Assembly: GCA_902594235.1 (NCBI GenBank)
Contig: CACJLJ010000001.1
Span: 248,001-312,000 of the forward strand
DNA: 64,000 nt
From: an uncultured Pelagibacteraceae bacterium
GTDB lineage: Bacteria; Pseudomonadota; Alphaproteobacteria; Pelagibacterales; Pelagibacteraceae
Direction of reading: 5' to 3'
Every line of letters begins with the position of its first letter. Positions within the stretch are counted from its first letter, which is position 1. The notes below the pieces were generated by a model that did not search any database, was not told the DNA's origin, and saw only the letters and a program-made list of their open reading frames with translations. Both the position numbers and the translations under genes were made by a program. Shown here piece after piece: positions 1-10,224 of this stretch.

Positions 1-350
1 TTAGATAAATCTATAAATGCTTCATCAATTGAATACACTTCTATTGCTTCATTAAATCTTTTAAGAGTTCTCATTACTCTTCTAGATAGATCTCCATACA
101 AAGAATAATTTGATGAAAAAACTTCTACTTTATTTTTAACAATAATATCTTTTGCTTTAAAATAGGGTTCACCCATTTTGATTCCCAATGCTTTAGCTTC
201 ATTGGATCTTGAAATTATACAGCCATCATTGTTTGATAAAACTACAACCGGTTTTCTTCTTATTCTTGGATTAAATAATCTTTCACAAGAAACATAAAAA
301 GAATTACAATCAACTAAAGCTAATTTTTTAGTACGTTGAATGGATGACAT
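1..350 (-). CDS. umuC: DNA polymerase V subunit UmuC, N-terminal part (runs off the window)
   Basis: Y-family translesion polymerase, acting with cleaved UmuD on damaged DNA. Only about the first 116 residues lie in the window; the rest continues beyond base 1. The start is the ATG whose complement is at 348-350; translation begins MSSIQRTKKLALVDCNSFY, the palm motif with the metal-binding Asp, followed by SCERLFNPRIRRKPVVVLSN, and near the edge the second catalytic motif SIDEAFID. The gene overlaps the 3' end of umuD by 23 bases, the usual umuDC arrangement, so the two are probably translated from one mRNA. Family membership is clear; completeness cannot be judged here. Confidence 0.93.
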   Translation of the reverse strand, partial: MSSIQRTKKLALVDCNSFYVSCERLFNPRIRRKPVVVLSNNDGCIISRSNEAKALGIKMGEPYFKAKDIIVKNKVEVFSSNYSLYGDLSRRVMRTLKRFNEAIEVYSIDEAFIDLS

Positions 351-753
351 AAGTCACAACCCCCCAAATAAAAACATCTTCTTCTTCGTTAATTAAAATT
401 CTATTTGAAAAATTTTTAGATCCAGATGTTAGAAATTTTTTATCTCTTTCTTGAACTAAAGTTTTAACTACAAGTTCATCATGAACATTTGCAATAACTG
501 TTGAAAAGTTTTTTGGCTTTAAACTTTTATCGACAACTAATAAATCTCCATCATTAATTCCAACATCGACCATCGATTTTCCTTGAACTCTGATAATAAA
601 AGTAGCTGGAACATTTTTGATTAAATGCATGTTCAGATCAATGTCTTCTTCGATATAATCAGTGGCAGGTGATGGAAAACCAGCGCCAGCTTTATGTAGA
701 TAATAAGGGACAGTTAGTTTCATGTTCTTGTTTTGTTCTAATTTATAGCGCAT
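328..753 (-). CDS. umuD: UmuD, self-cleaving SOS mutagenesis protein
   Basis: LexA-like serine protease-fold protein that cleaves itself on RecA filaments and then binds UmuC. It has 141 residues, the normal length. The catalytic dyad is visible as Ser60 (GKSM) and Lys97 (VVKTL), at the same numbers as in E. coli UmuD. The cleavage site is Ala24-Gly25 (KAGAGF), where E. coli has Cys-Gly. This numbering supports the chosen start at 753 over the internal Met11. There is no DNA-binding domain, so this is not LexA. It overlaps umuC downstream. A possible SOS-type site lies upstream at 796-837. The window holds no lexA. Confidence 0.95.
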   Translation of the reverse strand: MRYKLEQNKNMKLTVPYYLHKAGAGFPSPATDYIEEDIDLNMHLIKNVPATFIIRVQGKSMVDVGINDGDLLVVDKSLKPKNFSTVIANVHDELVVKTLVQERDKKFLTSGSKNFSNRILINEEEDVFIWGVVTYVIHSTY

Positions 754-795
754 TTATACAATGCATGCAAGAGGTTGTATTTTGAGTCCGTAATT

Positions 796-837
796 GAATC
801 AAAAGTGAATCAAAACGTGAACATCAAAACTACATTT
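796..837. promoter_or_regulatory. Candidate SOS-type operator upstream of umuD
   Basis: Between umuD (minus) and the GFA gene (plus) there are spaced repeats GAAT (796-799), GAAT (807-810) and GAAC (819-822). The last forms GAAC-N8-TACATTT (819-837). The same GAAC-N8-TACATTT string occurs before recA at 3511-3529. Alphaproteobacterial LexA boxes are typically GTTC-N7-GTTC or its complement; this is a degenerate match. The link to SOS control is an inference from motif sharing by two SOS genes. Confidence 0.35.
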
Positions 838-883
838 TGTATGCTTGTGGATAACTTCAACCAAGGATAGTTTAAAATATCAA

Positions 884-1246
884 ATGAAAAAACTAATTTG
901 TCATTGTGGAGCTGTAGAAGCAGAAATTAATTTAGATGGAGATTTAGCTAAAGTAATAAAATGTAATTGTTCTATTTGTAAAAGAAAAGGTGCAATTATG
1001 TCGATGGTAAAAAATGAAGATTTTAAAATTGTTAAAGGAGAAGAAAAATTAAAACTTTATCAATTTCATTCAAAAGTAGCGAAACATTACTTTTGTTCTG
1101 ACTGTGGGATTTACACACATCACAATCCAAGGATTAATCCAGCAATGACAGGATTTAATGTTGGATGTATTGATGAAATAAATACTTTCGATATGAAAGA
1201 AGTTCCAGTAAATGATGGTCAAAATCATCCATTAGATAAAAAATAA
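884..1246 (+). CDS. GFA/CENP-V family zinc-binding protein
   Basis: Small (120 residues) protein of the glutathione-dependent formaldehyde-activating (GFA) family. Zinc-ligand cysteines are visible in order: CHCG near residue 6, CNCSIC near residue 28, and CSDCG near residue 72. The reading frame is open back to a TTG at 845, but family members begin directly before the first CxCG, so I use the ATG at 884, giving MKKLICHCG. Many family members have no proven formaldehyde activity, so a role in glutathione-linked formaldehyde handling is only possible. Glycerate kinase follows 5 bases downstream. The head-to-head neighbour is umuD. Confidence 0.85.
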   Translation: MKKLICHCGAVEAEINLDGDLAKVIKCNCSICKRKGAIMSMVKNEDFKIVKGEEKLKLYQFHSKVAKHYFCSDCGIYTHHNPRINPAMTGFNVGCIDEINTFDMKEVPVNDGQNHPLDKK

Positions 1247-1251
1247 TTTTC

Positions 1252-2175
1252 ATGCAACAATTCAGCTTATGCTTTGGTAAGGTAAAAAAAGATTGTTTAA
1301 AGTTTATTAAATCTCAAGAAACAAAAGCAGATAAATTTAAAAATAAAGAAAGAATGATAAAGTCTTTCTTAATTCCATTATGTTTTTGGATTAGTAAAAA
1401 AGCTGATAAAAAAAGACCTTATTTTGTAGGTTTAGCTGGAGGTCAAGGAACTGGCAAAACGACAATAAGTTCTTTAATAATGATTATTTTAACTAAATAC
1501 TTTAAATTAAATGTTTTTAGGATTTCAATAGATGACTTTTATAAAACAAGAAAAGAACGAATAAATTTATCAAGAAAAGTTCATCCTATGCTTTTAACAA
1601 GGGGGGTTCCAGGAACACATGACATTAATATGATGTTGAATTTTTTTAGAAAGTCAAAAAGTAAAAATTTCAAAAGATTAAAATTACCGACATTTAATAA
1701 AGCTATTGATGACAGGTTTAACAAAAAGAAATGGTATGACTTAAAGAAAAGACCAGATGTAATTATTTTTGAAGGGTGGTGTGTTGGTGCAAAATCAGAA
1801 AAAAATAATACTTTAAAGAAAACAATTAATTCATTGGAAAAAGCAAAAGATCAAAAACAGATTTGGAGAAAATATGTTAACAACCAATTAAAATCAAAAT
1901 ATAAAGATTTATATTCACAATTAAATTGTTTGGTTTATTTAAAAGCAAAAAATTTTAGCTTGTTACAAAAATGGAGATTAAAACAAGAACGAAAACTTTG
2001 GATTAAAAGTAAAGTGAAATCAAAAATAATGAGCAGAGGTGATGTATTAAATTTTATGCAAACTTATCAGCGAATTACTCAAAATATGTTTAAAAATATG
2101 CCTAAATATGCGTCAGTAATATTTAATTTAAATAGTAACCATCAAATTAAATCTGCTGTATATAAAAACAAATGA
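1252..2175 (+). CDS. D-glycerate 3-kinase-like P-loop kinase
   Basis: Predicted ATP-dependent kinase converting D-glycerate to 3-phosphoglycerate, the entry of glyoxylate- or serine-derived carbon into lower glycolysis. The Walker A loop GGQGTGKTT lies at about residues 63-71, followed by SIDDFY (residues 92-97) and the conserved HPMLLTRGVPGTHD block (111-124) typical of the plant and fungal type glycerate kinase family. The length of 307 residues fits. The stop overlaps the tolC-like start (ATGA), so the two are co-transcribed. The related uridine kinase or PRK families are less likely because of the HPMLLTRGVPGTHD block. The start is the first ATG after the preceding stop. Confidence 0.82.
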   Translation: MQQFSLCFGKVKKDCLKFIKSQETKADKFKNKERMIKSFLIPLCFWISKKADKKRPYFVGLAGGQGTGKTTISSLIMIILTKYFKLNVFRISIDDFYKTRKERINLSRKVHPMLLTRGVPGTHDINMMLNFFRKSKSKNFKRLKLPTFNKAIDDRFNKKKWYDLKKRPDVIIFEGWCVGAKSEKNNTLKKTINSLEKAKDQKQIWRKYVNNQLKSKYKDLYSQLNCLVYLKAKNFSLLQKWRLKQERKLWIKSKVKSKIMSRGDVLNFMQTYQRITQNMFKNMPKYASVIFNLNSNHQIKSAVYKNK

Positions 2176-3467
2176 AAAATTCTTTTTTAATAATTTTAAG
2201 TTATTTAATTCTATTTAATTATGTAAATGCCGAAACTTTTACTGAAGCATTAAAAAAAGCTTATAATAATAATCCAGAGCTAAATGCAGAAAGAGAAGGT
2301 TTAAATATATCTGAACAAGAATTGAATATTTCAAAAAGCTCTTATCTTCCAACTGTAACTTTAAGTGGCAGTCAAAGTGAAGAGGAAACTGATAAATTAA
2401 CTAATCGTGATGGATCTAATGCCTCAATTACAAATGTGGATCCGACTGTAAAAACGGTTACGATAACTCAAACTCTAATCGATTTTGGTAGAGGCGCTGA
2501 TCTAGCAAAAAGCAAAATAGGTATTGATTTGGCTAAAGCAAAACTTTTAAAAAAAGAACAAGATATTTTGTATAAATCAATTCAAGCTTATACAGGATTG
2601 GTAACAGCTAACGAAAAACTCAAAATTAACAGATCTAACGTAAATTTGTTGGATCGCCAAGTTGAGACGGACAGAATTAGGCTTGAACGAGGAAATATAT
2701 CATTGTCAGATGTTGCGCAATCAGAGTCTTCTTTGGCAGGTGCACAAGCAAAATTAATTCAAGCTGAAAATGATTTTTTAACTAGTAAATTAAATTATGA
2801 AAATGTCATTGGAAAATTAAATGATCCAGAATTACTTGATAAAAATTCTATTTCTTTGATAGAATTACCTAAAGAATTAAATTCAGCTATTGAAAAGGCT
2901 AAAAGAAATAATCCAGATTTAATAATAGCTCAATTGGAATATGAACAATCACAAAAAGATACTACCGGTGCTAAAGCAGATTTGGCACCAACTGCTACAT
3001 TATCATTTGATAGATCTCAAACGAATGATTTAAGTTCTACCTTTGACGAAAGAGACAAAGATACTCTTAAAGCAACGGTTACTTGGCCATTTTTTTCTGG
3101 GGGGAAAAATATCGCATCATTAAAAAAAAATAAAAGTTTAGAATTACAAAAAAATTTACTTCTTGAGAATATGATAACAAAAAATCAAACTGATGTTGCA
3201 AGCGCTTGGTCCAATTATCAATCAAATAAAAGTTTGTTAAATTCAGTCCGAGCACAAGTCAATGCAGCTGAAATAGCAAATGAGGGAATAGTAGCTGAAT
3301 ATAATAGTGGATCTGATAGAACTACCCTTGAAGTTATTCAGTCAAATTCTTTACTTTTAAACGCCCAAATTTCTCTTGCTGATTCTGAGAGAAATTACAT
3401 TCTCTCACAATTTAATCTTCTAAAATCTATTGGATTACTTAATAGCGATTATTTAAAAATTAGATAA
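2172..3467 (+). CDS. TolC family outer membrane efflux protein
   Basis: Outer membrane channel for type I secretion or tripartite efflux. The 431 residues carry a Sec signal peptide (residues 1-20, ending VNA before ETFTEAL) and two repeated outer-membrane-efflux halves. Typical sequences are ALKKAYNNNPELNAEREG near the N-terminus of the first half and AIEKAKRNNPDLIIAQLEYEQ starting the second, with long helical coiled segments between. No membrane fusion protein or inner-membrane pump is adjacent. The RND-type protein at 55.7-58.1 kb is of the MMPL type and need not be its partner. The ATGA overlap with glycerate kinase indicates a shared transcript. Confidence 0.9.
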   Translation: MKNSFLIILSYLILFNYVNAETFTEALKKAYNNNPELNAEREGLNISEQELNISKSSYLPTVTLSGSQSEEETDKLTNRDGSNASITNVDPTVKTVTITQTLIDFGRGADLAKSKIGIDLAKAKLLKKEQDILYKSIQAYTGLVTANEKLKINRSNVNLLDRQVETDRIRLERGNISLSDVAQSESSLAGAQAKLIQAENDFLTSKLNYENVIGKLNDPELLDKNSISLIELPKELNSAIEKAKRNNPDLIIAQLEYEQSQKDTTGAKADLAPTATLSFDRSQTNDLSSTFDERDKDTLKATVTWPFFSGGKNIASLKKNKSLELQKNLLLENMITKNQTDVASAWSNYQSNKSLLNSVRAQVNAAEIANEGIVAEYNSGSDRTTLEVIQSNSLLLNAQISLADSERNYILSQFNLLKSIGLLNSDYLKIR

Positions 3468-3510
3468 TTATTAGCTTTTTTGATCAAAAAATAATTTATC
3501 TTGCTAATGA

Positions 3511-3529
3511 GAACAAAATGTGTACATTT
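3511..3529. promoter_or_regulatory. Candidate SOS-type operator upstream of recA
   Basis: GAAC-N8-TACATTT lies 46-64 bases before the recA start. It can also be read as GAAC-N7-GTAC, one mismatch from the alphaproteobacterial LexA direct repeat GAAC-N7-GAAC. The identical GAAC-N8-TACATTT string is present upstream of umuD. LexA binding is not shown by sequence alone. Confidence 0.4.
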
Positions 3530-3574
3530 ATTTTATGATTCGAGTGTTAAAAAAAGCAATAAAAGAGGCAAAAA

Positions 3575-4723
3575 ATGACGAAAAATAACTTAAAAGTAGT
3601 TAAATCTACAAAAGATCAAGAATTGGAAAACAAAGAAAAAAATAAAGCTTTAGAAGCAGCTATTAGCCAAATTACAGATAATTTTGGAAAAGGTTCAGTA
3701 ATGAAGTTGGGTGAAAAAAGAGCTATGGATATTGAGTCAATATCTACAGGTTCTTTAAGTTTGGATTTAGCTTTAGGAATAGGTGGATTACCAAAAGGAA
3801 GAATTATTGAGGTTTACGGACCAGAGTCTTCTGGAAAAACAACATTAGCTTTACAAGTTGTTGCTGAAGCTCAAAAAGCAGGTGGAATTTGCGCATTTGT
3901 TGATGCAGAACATGCTTTAGATCCAGTTTATGCAAAAAAATTAGGAGTAAATACTGAAGAGCTTTTAATTTCACAACCAGATGCAGGTGAGCAAGCTTTA
4001 GAAATTGCTGATACGCTAGTAAAATCAGGCTCTATTTCAGTTATCGTAATCGACTCGGTTGCAGCTTTGACTCCAAAAGCTGAAATTGAAGGAGAGATGG
4101 GTGATCATCATGTGGGTCTTCAATCAAGATTAATGAGTCAGGCTTTAAGAAAATTAACTGGTTCAATTTCAAATACGAACACAATGATGATTTTCATTAA
4201 TCAAATCAGAATGAAAATTGGAGTTATGTTTGGAAGTCCTGAAACAACATCAGGTGGAAATGCACTTAAATTTTATTCATCTGTTAGAATGGACATTAGA
4301 AGAATTGGTGCCATTAAAGATAAAGATGAAATTATTGGAAATACCACAAGAGTAAAAGTAGTTAAGAATAAAGTTGCACCACCATTTAAAGTTGTTGAGT
4401 TTGACTTAATGTATGGAAGAGGAATTAGCAAAATGGGTGAGTTAGTCGACCTAGGTGCTAAAGCTGACATTATTGAAAAATCAGGAGCATGGTATGCCTA
4501 TAAAGGCGAGAAAATTGGACAAGGTAGAGAGAACGCAAAAACTTATCTTGCTCAAAACCCTAAAGTTGCTGCAGAAATAGAAATGGCAATAAGAGAAAAA
4601 GCAGGTGTGATTTCAAAGAAAATTGAGGGAAATCCATTAAGTCCTGAAAAGATTGAAAAAGAGAAGAAAGTAGCTGAAAAAGAACAAGCCAACAAAGAAG
4701 CTGCTCCTCCTAAAAAGAACTAA
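3575..4723 (+). CDS. recA: Recombinase RecA
   Basis: ATP-dependent strand-exchange protein and SOS co-protease. Over 382 residues it shows Walker [10 protein letters not shown] (residues 82-90), the Walker B region with [10 protein letters not shown], the DNA-binding loop 1 block [18 protein letters not shown] and the loop 2 block [19 protein letters not shown]. The N-terminus is about 20 residues longer than in E. coli RecA and is Lys/Glu-rich; the C-terminal tail is also charged. AGAGG at 3564-3568 is a plausible ribosome binding site for the ATG at 3575. It stands alone, with a strong hairpin 26 bases after the stop. Confidence 0.98.
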   Translation: MTKNNLKVVKSTKDQELENKEKNKALEAAISQITDNFGKGSVMKLGEKRAMDIESISTGSLSLDLALGIGGLPKGRIIEVYGPESSGKTTLALQVVAEAQKAGGICAFVDAEHALDPVYAKKLGVNTEELLISQPDAGEQALEIADTLVKSGSISVIVIDSVAALTPKAEIEGEMGDHHVGLQSRLMSQALRKLTGSISNTNTMMIFINQIRMKIGVMFGSPETTSGGNALKFYSSVRMDIRRIGAIKDKDEIIGNTTRVKVVKNKVAPPFKVVEFDLMYGRGISKMGELVDLGAKADIIEKSGAWYAYKGEKIGQGRENAKTYLAQNPKVAAEIEMAIREKAGVISKKIEGNPLSPEKIEKEKKVAEKEQANKEAAPPKKN

Positions 4724-4749
4724 AAATTTAAGGTCATCTTTAAATTATA

Positions 4750-4774
4750 AAAGGCGCTTATTATAAGCGCCTTT
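4750..4774 (+). terminator. Hairpin after recA, probable transcription terminator
   Basis: Perfect 11-bp inverted repeat AAAGGCGCTTA (4750-4760) and TAAGCGCCTTT (4764-4774) with a 3-base loop. It is followed by CCCCCTTTATC rather than a clean U-tract, so termination could be weak, or the hairpin may act as a 3' end stabiliser. It is one of only two strong hairpins I noticed outside the riboswitch. Confidence 0.7.
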
Positions 4775-4825
4775 CCCCCTTTATCGTTATCTAGACATAA
4801 AACAAAAAAGCTGTATTTTAAAAAT

Positions 4826-7492
4826 ATGGCTCAAAAAACACTAAATGAAATAAGAGAAACATTCTTAAAATATTTTGAAAAGAATGATCATAAAATAGTT
4901 GAGTCTAGTAACTTAGTTCCGAATAATGACCCAACATTAATGTTTGCGAATTCAGGAATGGTACAATTCAAAAACGTATTTACAGGTTTAGAAAAAAGAG
5001 ATTATCAAAGAGCAACAACTTCACAAAAATGTGTGAGAGCAGGTGGAAAGCATAATGATTTAGAAAATGTTGGTTACACACCAAGACATCATACTTTTTT
5101 TGAGATGCTAGGAAATTTTTCTTTTGGTGATTATTTTAAAGAAAAAGCAATTTATTATGCATGGGATTTAATTACAAAAGATTTTGGTTTAGATAAAAAT
5201 AAACTCTATGTAACTGTTTTTCACGAAGATGATGAGGCATTCAATTTTTGGAAGAAAATAGCGGGTTTTAACGATGATCGGATTATAAGAATTTCAACAT
5301 CTGACAATTTTTGGTCTATGGGTGAAACAGGACCATGTGGTCCATGTTCAGAAATTTTTTACGATCATGGAGATCATTTAAAAGGTGGTTTACCTGGTTC
5401 TAAAGATGAGGATGGTGATCGATTTATTGAAATTTGGAACCTAGTTTTTATGCAATATGAACAAGTTTCAAAAGATAAAAGAATTAATTTACCAAAGCCT
5501 TCAGTAGATACGGGAATGGGATTAGAAAGAATTGCAGCTTTGCTTCAAGGTACACACGACAATTATGAAACAGATCATTTTCAAAAACTAATTCAATCAA
5601 CTTCAGAGATTGTTAAGAAAAAACCAGATCCAAATAATCTTTCAAGTTTTAGAGTTATCGCAGATCATTTAAGAGCAAGTTCATTCTTAATTGCTGAAGG
5701 AGTTTTACCATCTAATGAAGGTAGAGGTTATGTTCTAAGAAGAATTATGAGAAGGGGAATGAGACATTCACATTTATTAGGATCAAAAAATCCTGTTTTT
5801 TATAATTTATTTAAAACATTAAAAAATGAAATGTCAGGAAACTATCCTGAGCTAAAGAGAGCTGAGTCATTGATTATAGAAACTCTTAAAATGGAGGAGG
5901 AAAAATTTTTAATTCTTTTAGATAGAGGGATAAAAATATTAAATGAGGAGATATCTAAAATAGATAAAGTTCTTCCTGGTGATGTTGCATTTAAATTATA
6001 TGACACTTATGGGTTTCCATTAGATCTTACTGAAGATATTTTAAGAAATAAATCTTTATCAATTGACATAAAAAAATTTCAATCATTGATGCAAGAAAGT
6101 AGAGAGCTTGCAAAAAAAAATTGGAAAGGATCAGGAGATTCTGCAGTAGAAGATATTTGGTTTGGAATCAAAGATAAATTAGGTGCGACAGAATTTTTAG
6201 GATATGAAACAAATCAGGCTGAGGGTGTTGTCTTATCTTTATTAAAAAATAATAAAGAAGTTAAAGATTTAAAATCAAATGAAGAGGGAATAATTATAAC
6301 TAATCAAACCCCTTTTTATGGAGAGTCAGGTGGTCAAGTTGGTGATACTGGAGAAATTATTTCTGGAGATTTTAAATTCGAGGTAACAGATGTTCAAAAA
6401 AAATTAGGGGATCTCTTTGTTCACTATGGAAAAGTAATAAGTGGTTCTATTAAGGTGAATGATAGTGTTGAGATGAAAATAAACGAAACAAGAAGAAATG
6501 ATACAAGAGCTTATCATTCAGCAACACATTTATTGCATGAATCTTTGAGAAGAATTTTGGGTACTCATGTCACTCAAAAGGGTTCTTTAGTTGAGCCAAA
6601 CAGATTAAGATTTGATTTTAGTCATATGAAGCCGATTTCTAATGATGAAATTGATAAAATTGAACAATTAGTAAATTTAATGGTATCAAAAAAAACTGAT
6701 GTAAAAACTCGATTAATGACACCTGACGAAGCAGTTGAAAATGGTGCTTTGGCTTTATTTGGTGAAAAATATGGGGAAGAAGTAAGAGTTCTTTCAATGG
6801 GTGATGATAGAGGAACGTATTTTTCTACTGAACTTTGTGGAGGAACTCATGTGAAAAATACGGGCGATATTGGTCAATTTAAAATCACCAGTCAGTCTTC
6901 CATTGCAGCTGGGATAAGAAGAATAGAAGCTTTAAGAGACAAACAATTAGAGGATTATTTAAAAAATAAAGAAAAATTAATTAACCAATCTTCTGAAAAA
7001 AATGATGAGATAATTAAAAGATTAACTGAACAGATAAAAAATTTGGGAGGCAAACCTTCTTTAGATCAATCAGATCAAAAATTATTGATCAAAAATTTAA
7101 ACAAACAACTAGATACTTTATCAGTTAATTCAATTCTTAATGATAAAACAAAAAATAAAATTCAAGATGATGTAATCAAAGGTATTAAAATAAGATTTCA
7201 AAACATTGAGGATTTGCCACCAAAAGAATTAAGAAAACTAGTAGATAATGGTAAAAAAGATTTAGGCGAAGGAATAGTTGTGGTCTTTGCAAATAAGGAT
7301 GATAAAGTTGGAGTTGCAGTTGGTATCACAGCTAAATTAACTGAAAAGTATGATGCTGTTAAGTTTGTAAAAGTAAGTTCATCAATAATTGGTGGTCAAG
7401 GTGGGGGCGGAAGAAAAGATTTTGCTCAAGCTGGGGGACAAGATCAAACTAAAATTAATGAGGCTTTTGAAAAAATTAAAGAATTAATTTAA
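4826..7492 (+). CDS. alaS: Alanyl-tRNA synthetase
   Basis: Class II synthetase charging tRNA-Ala. Full length at 888 residues: an N-terminal catalytic domain, a middle tRNA-recognition region, then the editing domain with zinc ligands HSATH (His564, His568) and CGGTH (Cys671, His675), then a coiled region and the C-Ala domain ending with the glycine-rich [15 protein letters not shown] block. The start [17 protein letters not shown] matches the family N-terminus. No Shine-Dalgarno sequence is evident. Its stop codon region overlaps the convergent icd stop by 9 bases. Confidence 0.98.
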   Translation: MAQKTLNEIRETFLKYFEKNDHKIVESSNLVPNNDPTLMFANSGMVQFKNVFTGLEKRDYQRATTSQKCVRAGGKHNDLENVGYTPRHHTFFEMLGNFSFGDYFKEKAIYYAWDLITKDFGLDKNKLYVTVFHEDDEAFNFWKKIAGFNDDRIIRISTSDNFWSMGETGPCGPCSEIFYDHGDHLKGGLPGSKDEDGDRFIEIWNLVFMQYEQVSKDKRINLPKPSVDTGMGLERIAALLQGTHDNYETDHFQKLIQSTSEIVKKKPDPNNLSSFRVIADHLRASSFLIAEGVLPSNEGRGYVLRRIMRRGMRHSHLLGSKNPVFYNLFKTLKNEMSGNYPELKRAESLIIETLKMEEEKFLILLDRGIKILNEEISKIDKVLPGDVAFKLYDTYGFPLDLTEDILRNKSLSIDIKKFQSLMQESRELAKKNWKGSGDSAVEDIWFGIKDKLGATEFLGYETNQAEGVVLSLLKNNKEVKDLKSNEEGIIITNQTPFYGESGGQVGDTGEIISGDFKFEVTDVQKKLGDLFVHYGKVISGSIKVNDSVEMKINETRRNDTRAYHSATHLLHESLRRILGTHVTQKGSLVEPNRLRFDFSHMKPISNDEIDKIEQLVNLMVSKKTDVKTRLMTPDEAVENGALALFGEKYGEEVRVLSMGDDRGTYFSTELCGGTHVKNTGDIGQFKITSQSSIAAGIRRIEALRDKQLEDYLKNKEKLINQSSEKNDEIIKRLTEQIKNLGGKPSLDQSDQKLLIKNLNKQLDTLSVNSILNDKTKNKIQDDVIKGIKIRFQNIEDLPPKELRKLVDNGKKDLGEGIVVVFANKDDKVGVAVGITAKLTEKYDAVKFVKVSSSIIGGQGGGGRKDFAQAGGQDQTKINEAFEKIKELI

Positions 7493-8698
7493 TTTTTTTT
7501 TAAGATTTTTATCAATTATATCTAAGAATTGATTAGTAGTTAAATATTTGCTTGATGGACCTATCAAAATAGCAAGATCTTTTGTCATATATCCATTTTC
7601 GACACATTCAATACAAACTTTTTCTAAAGTATTTGCAAACTTAATTAATTCCTCATTTCCATCTAGCTTTCCTCTATGAGCCAATCCTCTAGTCCAAGCA
7701 AAAATTGAGGCTATAGGATTTGTTGAGGTTTCCTTTCCTTGTTGGTGCATTCTATAGTGTCTCGTGACAGTTCCATGAGCTGCCTCTGCTTCCATTACTT
7801 TTCCATCTGGTGTTAATAAAGTACTAGTCATCAAACCTAAAGAGCCATAACCTTGTGCCATAGTATCTGATTGGACATCACCATCATAATTTTTACAAGC
7901 CCATATATATTTTCCACTCCATTTCATTGCACAAGCTACCATGTCATCTATAAGTCTATGTTCATACGTAATTTTTGCATCATCAAATTTTTTCTTAAAT
8001 TCATTTTTAAATACTTCTTCAAAAATATCTTTGAATCTACCATCATATTTTTTTAAAATTGTATTTTTAGTAGATAAATAGACTGGCCATTTTTTAATTA
8101 ATCCATAACTGAAACAAGATCTTGCAAAGTCCTCAATTGATTTATCCAAATTATACATTGAAAGTGCTACTCCTGGACCTGTAAAATTGAAAACCTCATG
8201 TTTAATTTCTTTTTTACCATCTTCTGAAATCCATTTAATTTCCATTTTTCCTTTTCCAGGAACTTTAAAGTCTGTTGCTCTATATTGATCTCCAAATGCA
8301 TGTCTTCCTATTACTACAGGATCTGACCATGAAGGAACTAGTTTTGGAATGTTTGAGCAAAGTATTGGTTCTCTAAAAACTGTGCCACCTATAATATTTC
8401 TTATAGTTCCATTTGGCGATCTCCACATTTTTTTTAATTTGAATTCCTCTACCCTTGCTTCATCTGGAGTAATGGTTGCACATTTAATACCAACACCAAT
8501 TTTTTTAATAGCATTTGCTGAGTCAACAGTAATTTGATCGTTAGTATTATCGCGACTTTTCATGCCTAAGTCATAGTATTCAATACCTAAATCAAGATAT
8601 GGAAGGATTAATTTATTCTTAATGAATTCCCAGATTATTCTGGTCATTTCATCACCATCTAACTCAACAACAGGGTTTTTTACGTTAATTTTACTCAC
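7484..8698 (-). CDS. icd: Isocitrate dehydrogenase, NADP-type
   Basis: TCA cycle enzyme oxidising isocitrate to 2-oxoglutarate. The 404 residues match the homodimeric type found in alphaproteobacteria and eukaryotes rather than the E. coli type: an N-terminal [16 protein letters not shown], the substrate block [19 protein letters not shown], the Lys/Tyr region and the NADP-binding block [15 protein letters not shown] preference is inferred from that last block and the family. It converges on alaS with a 9-base overlap and is divergent from psd. Confidence 0.97.
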   Translation of the reverse strand: MSKINVKNPVVELDGDEMTRIIWEFIKNKLILPYLDLGIEYYDLGMKSRDNTNDQITVDSANAIKKIGVGIKCATITPDEARVEEFKLKKMWRSPNGTIRNIIGGTVFREPILCSNIPKLVPSWSDPVVIGRHAFGDQYRATDFKVPGKGKMEIKWISEDGKKEIKHEVFNFTGPGVALSMYNLDKSIEDFARSCFSYGLIKKWPVYLSTKNTILKKYDGRFKDIFEEVFKNEFKKKFDDAKITYEHRLIDDMVACAMKWSGKYIWACKNYDGDVQSDTMAQGYGSLGLMTSTLLTPDGKVMEAEAAHGTVTRHYRMHQQGKETSTNPIASIFAWTRGLAHRGKLDGNEELIKFANTLEKVCIECVENGYMTKDLAILIGPSSKYLTTNQFLDIIDKNLKKKLN

Positions 8699-8773
8699 TT
8701 TATTTAATTATCTTAATAATTGAATTTCGCGATTTTATATACATATTAATGAAAAATTATCAAATAGAAGAAT

Positions 8774-9421
8774 ATGTTTAGCAAAATTTTTCCTAAAATC
8801 CATGCTGAGGGCTATAAATTTTTAGTTATTGCTGTAATTTTAACAATTATACTTTACACTTTTAGTAATTTCTTAAGTTTAATAAGCTTAGTTTTAACTA
8901 TTTGGGTATATTATTTTTTTAGAGATCCTGAGAGGATTATTATTAATGATGATAATTATCTTATTAGTCCAGCAGATGGAGAAGTAATTAAAGTTGAAGA
9001 TGTTAGTGGACCAACTGAATTAGGATTAGAAAATAAAAAATTTAAGAAGATTAGTATTTTCATGAATGTTTTTGATTGCCATGTAAACAGAACTCCATGC
9101 AGTGGTAAAATTGAGGAAATTTTGTATAAACCAGGAAAGTTTGTTAATGCATCTTTGGATAAAGCAAGCGAAGACAACGAAAGAAATTATTACAAGATAA
9201 AAGATTTACAAAATAATGACATAATTGTTGTACAAATTGCTGGCTTGGTTGCTCGTAGAATTGTATGCGAAGCTAATAAAGATCAAGATTTAAAACAAGG
9301 TGATAGAATTGGCATGATTAGATTTGGGAGTAGAGCGGATATATATTATGAAAATTATGAACCTTTGGTAAAAATAGGTCAAACAGCAATTGCAGGAGAA
9401 ACTTTATTGGCTAAAAAATGA
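8774..9421 (+). CDS. psd: Phosphatidylserine decarboxylase, short (PSD-A) type
   Basis: Membrane enzyme making phosphatidylethanolamine from phosphatidylserine. The 215-residue form has two N-terminal hydrophobic segments (about residues 15-48), the SPADGE motif (65-70, Asp68 in the charge relay), DCHVNRTP with His103, and the self-cleavage site Gly185-Ser186 in RFGSRAD, where Ser becomes the pyruvoyl cofactor. The stop overlaps the pssA start (ATGA), so decarboxylase and the preceding pathway enzyme are co-translated. Confidence 0.96.
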   Translation: MFSKIFPKIHAEGYKFLVIAVILTIILYTFSNFLSLISLVLTIWVYYFFRDPERIIINDDNYLISPADGEVIKVEDVSGPTELGLENKKFKKISIFMNVFDCHVNRTPCSGKIEEILYKPGKFVNASLDKASEDNERNYYKIKDLQNNDIIVVQIAGLVARRIVCEANKDQDLKQGDRIGMIRFGSRADIYYENYEPLVKIGQTAIAGETLLAKK

Positions 9422-10224
9422 TGGAACCACAAAAAAAAAATTTTAAAATTGTATCAGATAAAAGGAGTGCAAGAATGATTTTGCCAAATATGCTTACTCT
9501 TATGGGAGTTTGTATCGGACTAACATCAATTAGATTTGCACTCGATGGTAAATATGAGCTAGCTATAGTTGCAATTATTTTTGCAGCATTAATTGATGGT
9601 TTAGATGGAAGGATAGCAAGATTGATTAAAGGTACGTCTAAAGTTGGAAAAGAGCTGGACTCTCTAACAGATGTAATTAGTTTTGGAGTCGCACCAGCAT
9701 TTGTAATGTTCTTTTGGAAATTAAATACCTTAGGAAAATTTGGATGGCTGTTGTGTTTAATTTATGTAATTTGTGTAGCGTTAAGATTAGCAAGATTCAA
9801 TATAAGCTCAAATCAAGACTCTTCTTGGAGAGACAGTTTTTTTGAGGGTGTACCATCACCTGCAGGAGGAATATTAGTGCTAACTCCTTTAATAATAAGT
9901 TTAAGCGGTTTTAATTCATTTCAATTAAATTACGATATTATTGTACCGATTTTTTTTATAATAACTTCTTTTTTATTAATTAGTAAATTTCCGTCATATT
10001 CATTCAAGAAAATTGTTATACCAAGAAAAACAACAATTTTTTTATTGTTTGGAATAGTATTATTTTTTGGTCTTTTGTTAGTCTATACTTTTAATGTTAT
10101 TGCAATAAGCGCAGTCATATATGTATTACTGTTACCAATTAGTTATTTTCACTATCAAAAAATAAAAAAACAACATGAAAATGACAGAATTCAAGACGAG
10201 GATGATCTTGAAGACGTACTTTAA
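9418..10224 (+). CDS. pssA: CDP-diacylglycerol-serine O-phosphatidyltransferase
   Basis: Makes phosphatidylserine from CDP-diacylglycerol and L-serine, supplying Psd. The CDP-alcohol phosphotransferase signature DG-x2-AR...G-x3-D-x3-D is visible in the block beginning DGLDGRIARL and ending GKELDSLTD. Multiple hydrophobic helices follow, as expected for an integral membrane enzyme; the 268-residue length is normal. Two consecutive ATGs (9418, 9421) are possible starts. The C-terminus is acidic (DRIQDEDDLEDVL). Confidence 0.95.
   Translation: MMEPQKKNFKIVSDKRSARMILPNMLTLMGVCIGLTSIRFALDGKYELAIVAIIFAALIDGLDGRIARLIKGTSKVGKELDSLTDVISFGVAPAFVMFFWKLNTLGKFGWLLCLIYVICVALRLARFNISSNQDSSWRDSFFEGVPSPAGGILVLTPLIISLSGFNSFQLNYDIIVPIFFIITSFLLISKFPSYSFKKIVIPRKTTIFLLFGIVLFFGLLLVYTFNVIAISAVIYVLLLPISYFHYQKIKKQHENDRIQDEDDLEDVL

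Noticed and set aside
845-883. TTG start extending the GFA protein by 13 residues
   Set aside because: The extra residues (from WITSTKDSL) have no family match and the ATG at 884 gives the normal N-terminus right before the first zinc cysteine motif.
3476-3491. Perfect palindrome TTTTTTGATCAAAAAA after the tolC-like gene as a terminator
   Set aside because: The stem is almost only A-T with a GATC centre and no following U-tract; such palindromes are expected by chance in this AT-rich DNA.
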